Below, one piece after another: positions 1 through 10,225 of a stretch of DNA of 64,000 nucleotides. The stretch is from NCBI GenBank assembly GCA_037178975.1, contig JASJZH010000002.1, forward strand, positions 4,030,001 to 4,094,000, given 5' to 3'. Below the pieces are notes generated by a model. The model saw only the letters and a program-made list of their open reading frames with translations. It was not told the DNA's origin and did not search any database. Every line of letters begins with the position of its first letter. Position 1 is the first letter of the stretch. Both the position numbers and the translations under genes were made by a program. Source of the stretch: Oscheius tipulae. Taxonomy: Eukaryota; Nematoda; Chromadorea; Rhabditida; Rhabditidae.

Positions 1-76
1 GTTAACTTTATTGGAAGCCTGATTTATTTATTTAATTAAAGCGTACATTTCAGCCTCTTCCTCAATCATACATCTT

Positions 77-1159
77 ATGTTCGGTCTAAAAACTAGTCCG
101 GTTTTTCTAATTTTGACAGCCTTGGGAATTCTATCTCTCTCGGTCTATGCGATAGTCGTCGTGATCATCCTGAAAAATTGGAAGTTCTTCAACGGATCCT
201 ACTATAAACTCTTCCTCTGCTCAGCCTTTTTGGTAAGTTCATTTTATTTTTAAACAAAAAAAGTTCTAGAACGTGTTCTTCTACCTCTCCAGCTGGCCAA
301 TCCAGCGTCTTCCGAACGTAGTCTGCTGGGATTGTACCTTCTCGTCCTTCTATCAACAGGGTTATTTCGCGGGGACAGATGTTCTCCGCTTCCTCTACGT
401 ACTAAGTGTACATCAACAAACATTTCTTGAAGTAGCTATGGCTGTCAATCGTCTGACAGCAGTTTGATGGAGCATGTCCTATGACAGGGTAAGTTAACGA
501 GGAGCAGACTGTACTCAAAAATGGCCAAGTCTGGAAACAACATCATTGTTTCAGATCTGGGACGAGATTCTGATCCCAGTTGTCTGTTTCACCCTTCTCA
601 TTCCGTCTATTCTAGCCAGTCCAACTCTAATAAATGAGAACTACATCTGGTACAAGTCAGCGCCAGCAGATTTGTTCGTATTTGACACTAAAGAGGTATC
701 TCTTCTCCACATTCACAGTACGAAACTCTTAGGACACACTAGTGAGAAGCAACAAGATTTTGGCAACCAACATAAGCGGTTCCGTTCTCATTGTACTGAC
801 CAGCTCCTATATCTGTTACCTCTTCAAGAAGAAACAAAGTTTCAAGAATCGGAAGACCGAAATTCGGCTGTTCTTGCACTCGCTGTTTACATCAACAGCC
901 ATGCTTCTGATTTGTCTCAATACGGTACAGAGGCACTATTTTTTGAAGTTGGACGAGGTCATTTCAGTTCATCCGACACTATTTTCCAAATCCGTGGCTG
1001 GATGCCAATTACGCGGCAATCAAGGCATATTGTACGGATTTGACCCAGCTCGGATCACCATGGGTACTAATCTTGTGCAGCAAGGAAATTCGAAGAAGAA
1101 TGGGTCTCAGCGGCAACAGAAAGTTCAGTCAAGTCATTCCGGTGCCAAGCAGTGGTTAA
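77..1159 (+). pseudogene. Serpentine receptor (srg/srv-like 7TM chemoreceptor), interrupted by an in-frame TGA
   Basis: Five exons can be joined in one phase: 77-231, 270-488, 554-694, 733-922 and 967-1159. They give hydrophobic segments typical of nematode serpentine receptors, the family motif NRLTAV near the third membrane segment, and a late SPWVLIL stretch followed by the basic CSKEIRRRMG tail and a stop at 1157-1159. The ATG at 77 opens a first membrane segment. Introns are 38-66 nt. The codon at 465-467 (TGA) directly follows NRLTAV and breaks exon 2, so the copy is either a pseudogene, a polymorphic null allele or carries a sequence error. Everything else in the frame is open. Family placement (srg versus srv) is my inference from motif layout, and the seven-segment chemoreceptor identity is more secure than the subfamily. 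Confidence 0.7.
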
Positions 1160-1320
1160 TAGTTGTCGATTATTGCGTAATCTTATCATTTATCAAAACA
1201 TTCGTGATTAGTACTGGTAAAGAAAACTCAAAGTGCGGGCAACTTGTTTCGTTGTTGTTGTTGTCTTGAAAAACGCCACTTTTTGACTTATCTAAAGATA
1301 GTAGTGATGTAACCTTCAAG

Positions 1321-1328
1321 TATAAAAG
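1321..1328 (+). promoter_or_regulatory. TATA-like box for the small secreted peptide gene
   Basis: TATAAAAG lies 45 bp upstream of the ATG at 1366, a spacing that suits a short 5' leader. A matching AATAAA signal follows the gene at about 1634. Confidence 0.55.
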
Positions 1329-1365
1329 TCCCCTTCAACTGACTGGAGTCATCTGCCCGCAGAAA

Positions 1366-1607
1366 ATGAAACTCTTCTTCTTCATCGCTGCTGTCTTCTG
1401 TCTCATCGCCGGATCCTTTGCACAGCTTGGAGTCAGCCTAGGATGTCAGTTTTCCCGTAGTAAACTGTAAATGATAAGCATACAGCTGGTCCTGCCGGAG
1501 TCGGAACCCAGACTGGATACATCCCAAACCAGGACGGGGGAGCTGGAGTTCAGACTGGAATGCAGTACCCATACGGTCAGGGACAGATGGCTACCGGAAA
1601 GAAGTAA
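1366..1607 (+). CDS. Small secreted Gly/Gln-rich peptide
   Basis: Two exons (1366-1443 and about 1485-1607) give a protein of about 66 residues. It starts with a clear signal peptide (MKLFFFIAAVFCLIAGSFA), with cleavage expected before Gln-Leu. The mature part is about 47 residues, rich in Gly, Gln and Tyr, and holds two copies of a V-G/Q-T-Q-T-G-type element (positions around VGTQTGY and GVQTGMQY). It ends in Gly-Lys-Lys, which resembles an amidation-type Gly-Lys-Lys end of a processed peptide, although no internal dibasic sites are present. A TATA box and AATAAA flank the gene. The signal peptide is plain; the function is unknown. It could be an abundant surface or antimicrobial-like peptide, but nothing in the sequence proves that. 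Confidence 0.7.
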
Positions 1608-1873
1608 ACTTGGAAAATCCTGACAATGATTTGTAATAAACCCTTCACGTGTCTGTTCTTGAGGCTTTTATCAGATTGGATCTGGCCCAGGTCCCACAAC
1701 GAAAGACTCTCCTTGGATCAAGAAAGCGCGCGCTCTTTGTTCCTCCCTCACATGCTGTTCGATTGATTTATTTCTCTAGACTCCCCGGAAGTCTCTTTTA
1801 TTCCCTCATACATTGACTACAACCTATTAAACTGAATCATCAAGACGTCTACCCGACGCAGGTCCTGGAATGG

Positions 1874-2782
1874 ATGGCGAGTTCATTTCAGGGAAGAGAC
1901 GACAGCCCATCTAGCTCCAAAATGCAGAGAGACACGACATTCTGCGTGCTCTGCGAGGAGGAAATCAACCAGACTAGTAGTAGTTTCTGTTCATTCTCCT
2001 CTTAAAATCAATTTTAGACGGTCCAAGACATCATGTCCTCCACAAACATTTGAAAAAGCCCTTGGCTACCTGTTCTGTCTGTTCTTTCGGATCGGCCTTC
2101 CCGGGAAATATCCAACGACATATCAGGGTTGTGCATCACGGAATTGGAGAAGTTCGAGTGACAGCGAAAGAGGAATATGCCGAGGAGGAGGCCGATCTCT
2201 GGGATCAATGCTACGGATACGGAGAGACGGCTCGCATGAAACGAGAGAAGAAGGTGGCTGCTCCCACGATCAAGAGAGATACCAGTTTTTGCATGGTCTG
2301 CCAGAAGAACATTGTCACTAGAAGTGAGTATTTTCCATTCATTACAAAAAAATATTTACAGACGGTCCCCGGTTCCATATTTTGCGGAAGCATCTAAAGA
2401 AACCGCTCGAGTCTTGTTCCATCTGTAGCTATGCCGATTGTTCTGCCTATGGGAGATTGAAAGCTCACATTGCCACAGTACATGGTGGCGTGGGAGAAAT
2501 TGTGAAGACGCCGAAGAAGGAATACGAACAGGAGGAGAAGACTTGGTGGGAAATGTGCTATGCGCCGATTGGGACCAATCAGGGCGAGTTTTTTCTTCAA
2601 ATCTTTTTACCATTCTCCCTCCCAATACAGTCATCAATGAACAGACAATTTCAGAGGCGAAGAGCTTTCAAGCCGTTCGCAAGGCCCAGAAGCGGGAGTA
2701 TCCCCAGATGATGCAACAGTACCCTTCCAGCATGCATCTGATGGAGCCACTGCTGAAAATGACGTCTTTCTATCAACTATAA
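1874..2782 (+). CDS. Zinc-finger protein with two tandem nematode-type modules
   Basis: The ATG at 1874 opens a frame leading into FCVLCEEEINQT. The protein then repeats one unit twice: a Cys-x2-Cys knuckle, an intron at exactly the same phase, then a GPRxHxLxKHLKKPLxxC motif, a second CSxC, a His-x4-5-His pair and an acidic EYxxEExxxW tail. The copies run from about 1922 to 2250 and 2281 to 2560. Identical intron placement shows a module duplication. Nucleic-acid binding is the usual role of such C2H2-like proteins, but no target is visible. The last intron (about 2579-2629) appears to start with GC rather than GT: using GC-AG keeps the frame and gives a basic C-terminal tail ending at 2782. 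The neighbour at 2808 converges tail to tail with only 25 bp between. Confidence 0.65.
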
Positions 2783-2807
2783 TCTGCTTTTAATCATTTC
2801 GAATGAA

Positions 2808-4118
2808 TCACTTGGACCAGGCTTTTCGTCTCATTTCGATCCGTTCTTCGTCCTCCATCCTTTCCCAGGATCTCAGACACTGCCTCATGATCAACATGTA
2901 CAGATTCAGATCTTCTTTCTTCCTCTCCAGACTCTTCTTTTCTTCTTTTGTTATCAGCTGTTTTGAAGCAGACATCTTGTCCAGTGTCTTTTGAGCATGT
3001 CGAGAAATCGGTGGTATCCATATGTGAGTCTGAGGTTGCTATTCCAGGAGGTTTTCAAACTGACCTGTCTCCACTCTCTGACTCTCTTGAAATGTTTGTC
3101 AGCTTCAAAAATGGCATCCTGTCGACAAGAGAAGACAGTGTTTCTCCCTAGACGACTGGTGAAAATCACCTTGATGGCGGCGAATTTGGAAACCTGAACT
3201 GTCTCTTCTTGTAATGGGCTAACTTACTCTTCTAAAAACTTTTTGGACTAAACCCTCTGGAAGATCTGGATCTGTTAAATCGAATTTCTTCGAGCCCTTC
3301 TCTCTTGGAATAGCGGTATCTTTTTGTGTAATTTCTTCTGTTGCAATCGGTGTGACTTCCGCTGGATTCTCAGTCTTCAAAACAAAGTTTGAGCAGGCTT
3401 CCATGGACTGTAGGTAGCTCTGCAGAACCCGCTTTTCTTCCAGATTATCCGAGTTTTCAAACATGGTTCGGATGTCCTGGACAGTTCTCGGAAGCCAGGG
3501 ATTTTCCTGCATAAATCTTCAATGCCAGAAAGTCACCAACCTTTCTCAGACGTCGGAAAGTTCCAATTCGACTGTCAGCATCGCTGACGGCATCCATTCG
3601 CCAGAGAAACGTATCATCTCTTCCATTTCGACCAGTCAATGTCATCTTGACAGCCACCAACATTGTCATCTAAAAAATGGATGGAAAGGAACGTAACAAC
3701 TTACTTTCAAAAAGATCTTCCTCCTAGTTTCGTCATTGATATCCAAATGGGTCAGCTCAAAGAGAAACATGAACTGAGAGAGTGAGAGAAGTAACTCGGC
3801 TCTATCAATCGCAGCCTACCAAGTATTTGCACTCTCGAATCGGGTGTCCAATCTAGAGATCCGTCTGCAAGCAGAGCAATCTAGAATCAGAGGTAGATCT
3901 GTGATTATTCAGAGATACAATGTTCACACCCTGTTCAATTTAAAGCGATGCAAAGGAGTGCATAAAGCAAGAGCTTGAGTCATTTTCTCATCAAAATGCT
4001 CATGTTCGAAGATGCGGAACAATTTCTGGCAGAAGAACTTGAATCTCAAGACCTCTATGACGCCTCCAAATCCATGAGCCACCTTCAAAGTCCGCTCTCT
4101 ACTCAGGGCTTTCAGACA
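2808..4118 (-). CDS. Unknown multi-exon protein with a duplicated segment
   Basis: Reading the minus strand, at least six exons join in phase. They lie near 4120-3930 (segment around VIEVLRFKFFCQKLFRIF), 3875-3843, 3778-3709, 3669-3534, 3511-3230 and 3195-2808. Two segments resemble each other (AVKMTLTGRNGRDDTFLWR and AIKVIFTSRLGRNTVFSCR), so the protein contains an internal duplication. The C-terminal exon is strongly charged and helical, probably a coiled coil (EEKKSLERKKEDL), and ends with a stop at 2808-2810. The start is not resolved: the first exon I can follow begins after a TGTAG acceptor near 4118 and has no ATG. I do not recognise the family. Coding potential is good because every join preserves the frame and removes stops. 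Confidence 0.5.
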
Positions 4119-4362
4119 GGTTGATCTACATGAGTCGCATAGCCTTGAATAACGTAATAAATAGTAATCATAATCATTTCTCCTATTTTCTTACTTAACT
4201 TAATGCTCTTGACCTGTCAACTTCATCTCCTCGTCTGCAGGATCTTCGTGTCGGGTAATCATTGTTTTAACACCACACCCTATCAGTCCTATCCTATCAG
4301 TCTCGCCAGTTTTCATATTTTGGCTGGCTTGACTTACTGCAGAACTGAAGACATCACAATCT

Positions 4363-4642
4363 TGCCGGCCAGGTAGGCCAGCGTTGTTTTTGCAGCGGGC
4401 TAAAAAAATTCATTTTAAATTCTTTCTTTAAAAAGTTGGGGCAGGGCTAGATCTACCTACAGCAATACGAAAAATCAAAAAAGACACAAGTTCCAGTATA
4501 ACTTGGGCCTTTTTTGATTTTCTTGTTGCTGTAGGTAGATCTAGCCCTACCCCAACTTTTTAAAGAAAGAAAATAAGAAAAAGATGCCAAATGAGTTTTT
4601 TTTAGCCCGCAAAAACGACGCTGGCCTACCTGGCCGGCCAGG
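4363..4642. repeat. Foldback MITE: long imperfect inverted repeat (hairpin)
   Basis: The left arm (4363-4480) and right arm (4520-4642) are reverse complements over more than 100 nt with small indels. The outer ends are a GCCGGCCAGGTAGGCCAGCG-type terminus, the inner parts share the AAAAGTTGGGG(C/T)AGGGCTAGATCTACC block, and a loop of about 40 nt separates them. There is no coding capacity. This is the structure of a non-autonomous DNA transposon that folds back on itself; transcription across it would make a hairpin RNA. I could not fix a target-site duplication. Confidence 0.85.
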
Positions 4643-4800
4643 TTTGTGACGCCTGCTCACTGTCTCGTTTACAATCATTGTTAATCATCCCACATCTGGC
4701 CAGACTATTTTCAGGTGCTTATTTGGTTCTTTACTGCCAGCGACTCTGAATCTTGAAACAGGCTATAGAGCTTTCCAAGCCTGTGTACGATGACCTGTGT

Positions 4801-5004
4801 CTACTTCCAATCGAAAATCTGACTGCCTGTACTCTCCCCATCTTTCTCTAACTCAACTTTTTGACTCATAACCGACATCTTCAGATTTCTCACATGATCA
4901 TTGTTCTTGTTCTTACGGCCTAGCAGTCGACGAAGTACCAGATGATGTAAGCAGAAAAGACCGAAAGAGTTCAGAATCGGCCTAGAAGTTTGATATTTGG
5001 CCAC
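4801..5004 (-). pseudogene. Fragment with one hydrophobic segment and charged tail
   Basis: A minus-strand frame contains one membrane-like stretch (ILNSFGLFCLHHLVL) followed by a basic and then acidic tail, as at the C-terminus of a 7TM receptor. No upstream exons are visible because a plus-strand frame begins immediately on the other side. It could be a receptor relic or a chance frame. Confidence 0.25.
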
Positions 5005-5316
5005 CGGTCTTGCTACGCCCTACCAATTCCAGCGGTTCGTTTCATAGACTGTGCCCGAAAATTACCTACTCAAAGCAAGTTTCCCAAGAATACTGTTGTC
5101 TGCCAATTGGGATATCCACGGAGTGAAGTTAACCAGTTGTACTTGGGAGTGGATGAAGGAGTGTGGATCCTTGATCAATATGATTTGAAGAGGTAGGTAT
5201 TCGTTTTAGACAAGTGTAAAAACTTCAGGAAAGAATGGAACTGCTATCATTACCGCAACCCCCGACAGAAGATCCCCGATGTCAGGTCCTGTTTTGATAT
5301 TTTTGTGCCCTCTTAA
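5004..5316 (+). pseudogene. Two-exon gene fragment of unknown family
   Basis: An open frame through 5004-5194 (with VRFIDCARKLPTQSKF and LYLGVDEGVWILDQYDL) continues across a 37-nt GT-AG intron into KEWNCYHYRNPRQKIPD and stops at 5314-5316. The frame-preserving intron supports real coding descent, but no ATG or upstream exon is present before the opposite-strand fragment. It is probably the 3' part of a truncated gene; family not recognised. Confidence 0.35.
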
Positions 5317-5484
5317 GAGACACAGAGAGACAGAAACCCTGGAAGTGGAAAGAGCCTTCTGGTCCAAGTCAAAAGAGACTCTTCCCTTCTTCCTGTATCT
5401 ATAGCGACAAGTCGTTAAATATTTTATGGCACCGCAAGATATAAACAGTCTAAAATTTCTTTCTTCCGATTTGTCCTAAGTTGG

Positions 5485-8400
5485 TTAATTGCTGGGTGAG
5501 ACTGTGGTCGATCCTGCTACTGCAGCCTCTCTAAATTTGGAATTTTCATAGCTCCGCTCAAAACTTGCTGACCCATTTGTTGTAGTGGCAGTCGTACTGT
5601 GCTCCTTTTTGAAGATGTTATTCACGAACCCTCTTATCACATTCCTACAGAAATTGGCTCTTTGATTCATGTCCACGTCCAGTATCCGCATTTTCAAAGG
5701 ATGATAGCCCAAGTTGTTAGGATTGTAGGCGTCGAAGCGGTAGCCACGGGCACTATCGTAGTTCCAGTCGTAATCAAAGGAGCCCCTGAAGTTGTTGAGA
5801 GAGAGAGAGAAAGAGAGCTTACTTTGTGTAGTTAACAGTCTCTAATATTTTCAGCATGGAATTTTCTACAAAGTAGCGGGATTCAGTCAGTAGTTCTACT
5901 AGATCGGATATGTAGTTGAGCTCAAAGGAATGAAGATCCTAGAAGGGGGTGAGATATTGTGAAAAACAAACCAATCAGATGGGGTTCTCCCAGTGAAAGT
6001 AGTCAAGTGCTGGCGAGCAGTCATATTGGTGAATCCTTGGGAATTGAGCTGAAACTATCACTGTCACTCGCCCCTCTCTCCACCTCTCACAGAAGTCTCT
6101 GTACTTTCTTGTTATCCTTATACCTCCCATCCAGCAGCCTGTTCAAGTTCTCAGGCATGTAATCCTGCCACCACATTCTGGATTTCCACACCACACTTGG
6201 ATGGACTACCATGTCCATGTTAACATTCTGCCAGAAGTTGAGTATGGTGTCATCCCCGATGAAGAAGTACCCTGTGACAGTGAAAGTGACAGTTGAAAGT
6301 CTCTACCTTTGATATTCTGGAGCCTCAAATCCCGCACTTTCGGCAAACAGTAGCTGTAAAAATGACCTCCATGCATCTCTCCTACTGTTATATTGACAAA
6401 GTTCAAGGGTTCGATGATTGGAAGAGACTCTAAAACTTTCCCCTCAGTAAGAGTCTGTCTCTTACCATGTACAAACAGCTTCGGATCCCATGTCCCACAG
6501 AAAATTATCATCGCAAAGAAGGATGAGTACATCCGTTGAAGAAGACCAATGGAATGGGTCCAAGCAAAATTGTTCATTATCACGAGGACCTGAAAGATCT
6601 GTCAGAGTATTGGTTGTGTCACTAACGGTATCTTTTCGGTCCTTCCAAACTCCAGATACCGAAATTTCAGAGAAGTCTTGGGCTGTTGGTAGTTGTTCTG
6701 AAAAATAGAAGACAATTGAACGGGTCCCATATCAATGTTTTTCTTTCAATCATCTTTGTCAGTCTGTCATTCTGTCTGCTGACTCTGGCACAGTGTCCCT
6801 GTTTCCGTCAAGTTGTTCTCCTTATATTCTGTCTCTCTGCGACACTGCATTTCAACTTGCCCGGTCGTCTGTCAATGGTTTGCTCGTATGAGTTCCTGTC
6901 AATATGTGTTACCGTACCTAGCATATCTCAGCTTTGTCAAGTTGACACCTATTACATAGTGCTCCTCTTATGTCAGTCTGTTCATACTAAGCTTTATTTC
7001 TCCTGTCCCCATATCTCTGTCAACCTTTCAAGCTCTACTCACGGCAGCAGAACTTACTATAAACAGCGCTCTTATCAGTCTTCGCGCACCAATTTTGAAG
7101 TTCAGAGTATGCTTCTAGAATACTTCCTGCCCTTGTCATGTCGTTGGCATTTACTCCATTTTTCTCGTACTTTCTTGTTCCGAGATCTAGATTAGCTTCT
7201 CTACAGTTTCCATAGTTCTCAGTTGCTATCACATTGTAGTCAGTTTGGAGACTCATGAGCTTTAGCTGAGGGAAGACGTAGCCAATGTCTTTCAAAACTA
7301 GAATCCAGGACTTCACAAGGTCGTAGTCTTCTTGGCCCCAGAAATTGTTTTCGCTGAAACTTGTTCTGTTACAGGGAAAGAGAGAGAGACAGAGAAACAG
7401 AAAGACAGAAAGACCCACGCAAAGTCATGAGCCAGACTAACAGTACAGGCTTCAATTGTGTCGCTCTTACAGTACCACTTATCCAGGAACCGAACAATCT
7501 GTCCAGACTTCTCGTAAACGTCTCTGAAGGTACTGTTCAAAGCAAAATTCAGTGACCCTACTCTTCCTGCTCGAAATCCTTCAAATAGTCATGGCCATTC
7601 CGAAACTGCACGGCGTTGACAGGATAGAAGGCTACCTCTTCCCCAATGAGATGCAGAAGTTTTTGCGCAAAGTAAGATCTCCAGATGTCTGTTACCCTAA
7701 ATCATGGATAACATACGATACAAATTGGATACCTAAAAGCTACAGTAGTTGGCAGAAACATGGTGAAAAAGGCTCTGTAGTGGAAGAGAGTGTTCTGGGA
7801 GTTCCAGGGAGAGTAGGTGCCTTCTTCGAGAGTGATAGGAGGAGCCATTTTGTTGGAAGACACGTGTAGTCCGGTCTTTTGATCGGCATGTTCCAGTCTA
7901 AAGTTGACAGTGACAGTGACAGTGACATTCACCTGTAAATAGCGTCCACATCCGGTTCGTTGTGAACCACACCCTGTTGGACAGCTGATGCCTTCATTCT
8001 TAGGCACAGAACCATTCTGTCCTTACCATTCGTGTGATCTTCCCGATATTCGAGCGGAAAGCCCCGTGGCCACATCTCCTTGAAGCCATAGAACTGGTAG
8101 GGATTGAAGAGTCTCTCTCCAAGCTCTTTAGACTTCGGGATGTATCGAAGTCCACTGACAGTGTCGTAATAATCGAATTGAGCCAGTCCAAGACCTAAAG
8201 AATATGAACCAGTCTTTCTCTCTCTCTCTCTGTCTGTCTCTCTGTCTCCCTACCGTAAAATTCAACGTCGTAATCCGTATCATAGATTTTTTGCTCTTTT
8301 GGCAACTCAGACCCGCCAGTTGCTGAGTCCCTTCAGTCTAGCTGTCAGCTGTCTGCTGTCTTCTTCTTCGCTTCTCAGGGGAGACAGTAGGCTATCAGGA

Positions 8401-9414
8401 GCAACACTATCACGATGGAAAAACGGGACTCTTGTCAAAGGAACAGCAACCGACTTTCGGTCTACCTTGCTATGAGATTCATTTCAATCTGACTCAATGA
8501 GGCTCTACTACTAGTGAGAATAAGGAATCAGCAACTATGGATATGTTCATTCTCCGGCCCAGACTCACCATGCTCTACCACGCCTTGGCACTCGAGTCCG
8601 AAGACAAGTTCCATGAGTCCTTTTACAGCGTCATGGAAGACATGATCGTCATTCTCTCTTTGGGTTTGGAACGTGACAATAGTTGAGATTGGTCTACTAT
8701 TATTATTCACATAATCCACCGTGGTCGGCGAACTTTTGGTCTTTGTATTTCTAACTACTGTTGAACTAGCTCTCCACAACTAAGACCTTTACTTTGACAT
8801 CTGTCCCTCGATTCCCCCGCCCCTTTGTCTCTGGATCTCTGTCTCTTTCTGTCTCTTTCTGTTCGTCTGCCTCCCCTACCGTAAGGCTTATTGTCATCAT
8901 GCGTGTCATAGATCCATTCTGCTCCATTCTGTATAGCGTACAAGTAGCCTAGTGCCTTTCTAGCGTAACTGTTGAAGGGTAGCAGGTTTGCAAATGACCC
9001 AAAAGAAGCTTGACGGTCCAAGGAGAGAAAGTGGACGTTATGATGGGACCAATTAGCCGGGGTCTTCTGGTCAGCTACGACCGCGACAGTCCATCCAGAC
9101 TGACTGGCTAGATTCTATTGAAAGATGTATGGTATGACTGGAAAACGTACTTTTACATCCTCTGTAGGAATTTGTATGGAGGTCACCACTATCCATTTAT
9201 TTGCCATGGAGTGTGTAGTTGTGTTGTTGACTTGTTGGTCAGCTCCAAAGTCCCAGGAACTGTAGCCAAAACGAGTGTCGTAACTGAAAGAGTTTGTCTG
9301 TCTCTGTCTCTGACTCTTTACTCACAGTCTAATAGCTGTCTTCTCCACATTGTACCACAAAATGAAATAAGCAGCTCCCAAAAGGACATAATAGGCAAAG
9401 ATTTTTGGTGTCAT
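5485..9414 (-). CDS. STELLO/DUF288-type putative glycosyltransferase, type II membrane protein
   Basis: About twelve exons read from the ATG at 9412-9414 to the stop at 5485-5487. Exon 1 (9326-9414) gives a short cytoplasmic start and one signal-anchor helix (FAYYVLLGAAYFILW), as in a Golgi type II protein. Exons 2 and 3 (9151-9283, 8880-9099) carry the family hallmarks WIVVTSIQ, GWTVAVVADQKTP, KALGYLYAIQNGA and YDTHDDN. After a 685-nt intron, exon 4 (about 7933-8194) gives LAQFDYYDTVSG and the WPRGFPLEYREDHTNG motif. Later exons carry GTYSPWNSQNT, the NNFAWTHSIGLLQRMY motif and the GYFFIGDDTILNFWQ motif. DUF288/STELLO proteins assist cell-wall synthesis in plants; their role in nematodes is unknown. 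Odd points are one GC-AG intron near 7550-7588, one non-canonical donor near 5970, and simple-repeat introns. Family confidence is high, exon edges moderate. Confidence 0.75.
8217..8252. repeat. CT/TCTG simple repeat in STELLO intron
   Basis: The tract is built of TCTC and TCTG units. It is one of a set of GACAGAGA-type tracts (read on the opposite strand) that fill introns of the two minus-strand glycosyltransferase genes. Others lie near 5799-5817, 7376-7412, 8820-8865 and 9290-9320. Confidence 0.8.
8248..8330 (-). pseudogene. Degenerate extra copy of STELLO exon 3 end inside the large intron
   Basis: Within the intron between exons 3 and 4, a minus-strand stretch encodes KIYDTDYDVEFYG followed by a GT donor. 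It parallels the true exon end (WIYDTHDDNKPYG) at the same phase. It lacks the upstream two thirds of the exon, so it is either a decayed partial duplication or a short alternative exon. A second fragment near 8755-8785 resembles the start of exon 4 but ends in a stop. Confidence 0.4.
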
Positions 9415-9679
9415 TCAAACCCAACGCAATGCATATGTTAGCTAAAACCAGAACGACGTTTTAAGGCGAACAGAACGAGAAAAAGAATAATCACAAGCCT
9501 TCCTGATGACTCTAGTTTATTCGGAAAGGGCAGGGGACTTCTTCACATGCTTCATTCAACTATGCGGCATTTCGGATTGTACAAAAAGGCAAAAACTTCA
9601 GTGGATCGGATTGTGATCAACCCATGTTCTTTCGCGACCCACTTCTGGTCTAATCGGCAGTCGCGATGCTCTTCCGATC

Positions 9680-9812
9680 TACGGCAAACTGGGAAACTGA
9701 TCATGCTGGCAAACTTTATAGGAGAATACCTTATAAGACCTGAACAGAACAGTTTGTCAGTGAGTAACATCGAAGCTGTCTACTCCAATAATTGCGTTGT
9801 AACTAATTGTTA
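9680..9812. repeat. Dispersed repeat, copy A
   Basis: About 130 bp align with 13082-13203 at roughly 75-80 percent by eye, sharing blocks such as AGAACAGTTTGTCA and CAATAATTG-GTTGTAACTA. It has no coding capacity of its own. A diverged transposon relic is the likely origin. Confidence 0.7.
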
Positions 9813-10001
9813 CATACAGTTGTTAGCTTGTTGCGAATAGCTGAAAGTTTATTGCTCTTCAGAGTCCAAACTAAAATGCAGATGAGGAGACTGGGTCAGC
9901 ATGGAACGTTCCTAGTCTCGACCTCGTGGTCCGTCGAACTCGACTTGGCCTTGATTTGTCTCGGAGGAACAATGAATGTTTTCAATCAATGGGAGACAGA
10001 G

Positions 10002-10066
10002 AGAGAGAGAGAGAAACAGAGGGACTGAGAGACTGAGAGACTTAGAAGCAGAGTGACAAAGAGACA
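10002..10066. repeat. GAGACAGA-type simple repeat
   Basis: This purine-rich microsatellite consists of GAGA, GACA and GACT units. It is the same composition class as tracts in the neighbouring introns. Confidence 0.85.
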
Positions 10067-10225
10067 GAGGACGTATTACCGTAAAGAATGGGTGTGAGAT
10101 CAAAAACAATGACAACAGTTCTACATGGTCATAGAAGTAAGCCGAAAGTGGAAATTTCTGAAACAATGATTTCTTTCCCAAATACAGAAACAAACACAGC
10201 TAAACCTTTATTGACTGACACCAAA

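Larger units (their letters stand above)
9415..10225. other. Intergenic spacer with dispersed repeat and simple-repeat tract
   Basis: No gene is seen here. The spacer holds a dispersed repeat (9680-9812), a 14-base match to the end of a standard Illumina adapter (9667-9680) and a GAGACAGA tract at about 10002-10066. The short frames on both strands have no family features. Confidence 0.5.

Noticed and set aside
6686..7195. 169-codon plus-strand frame
   Set aside because: It lies antisense to an intron and exon of the STELLO gene, where the minus strand carries clear family motifs.
5485..9414. Two separate tandem STELLO genes
   Set aside because: Exon 3 (ending at 8880) joins exon 4 (starting at 8194) in the correct phase and gives a continuous family sequence. 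The extra copy in between is only a fragment.
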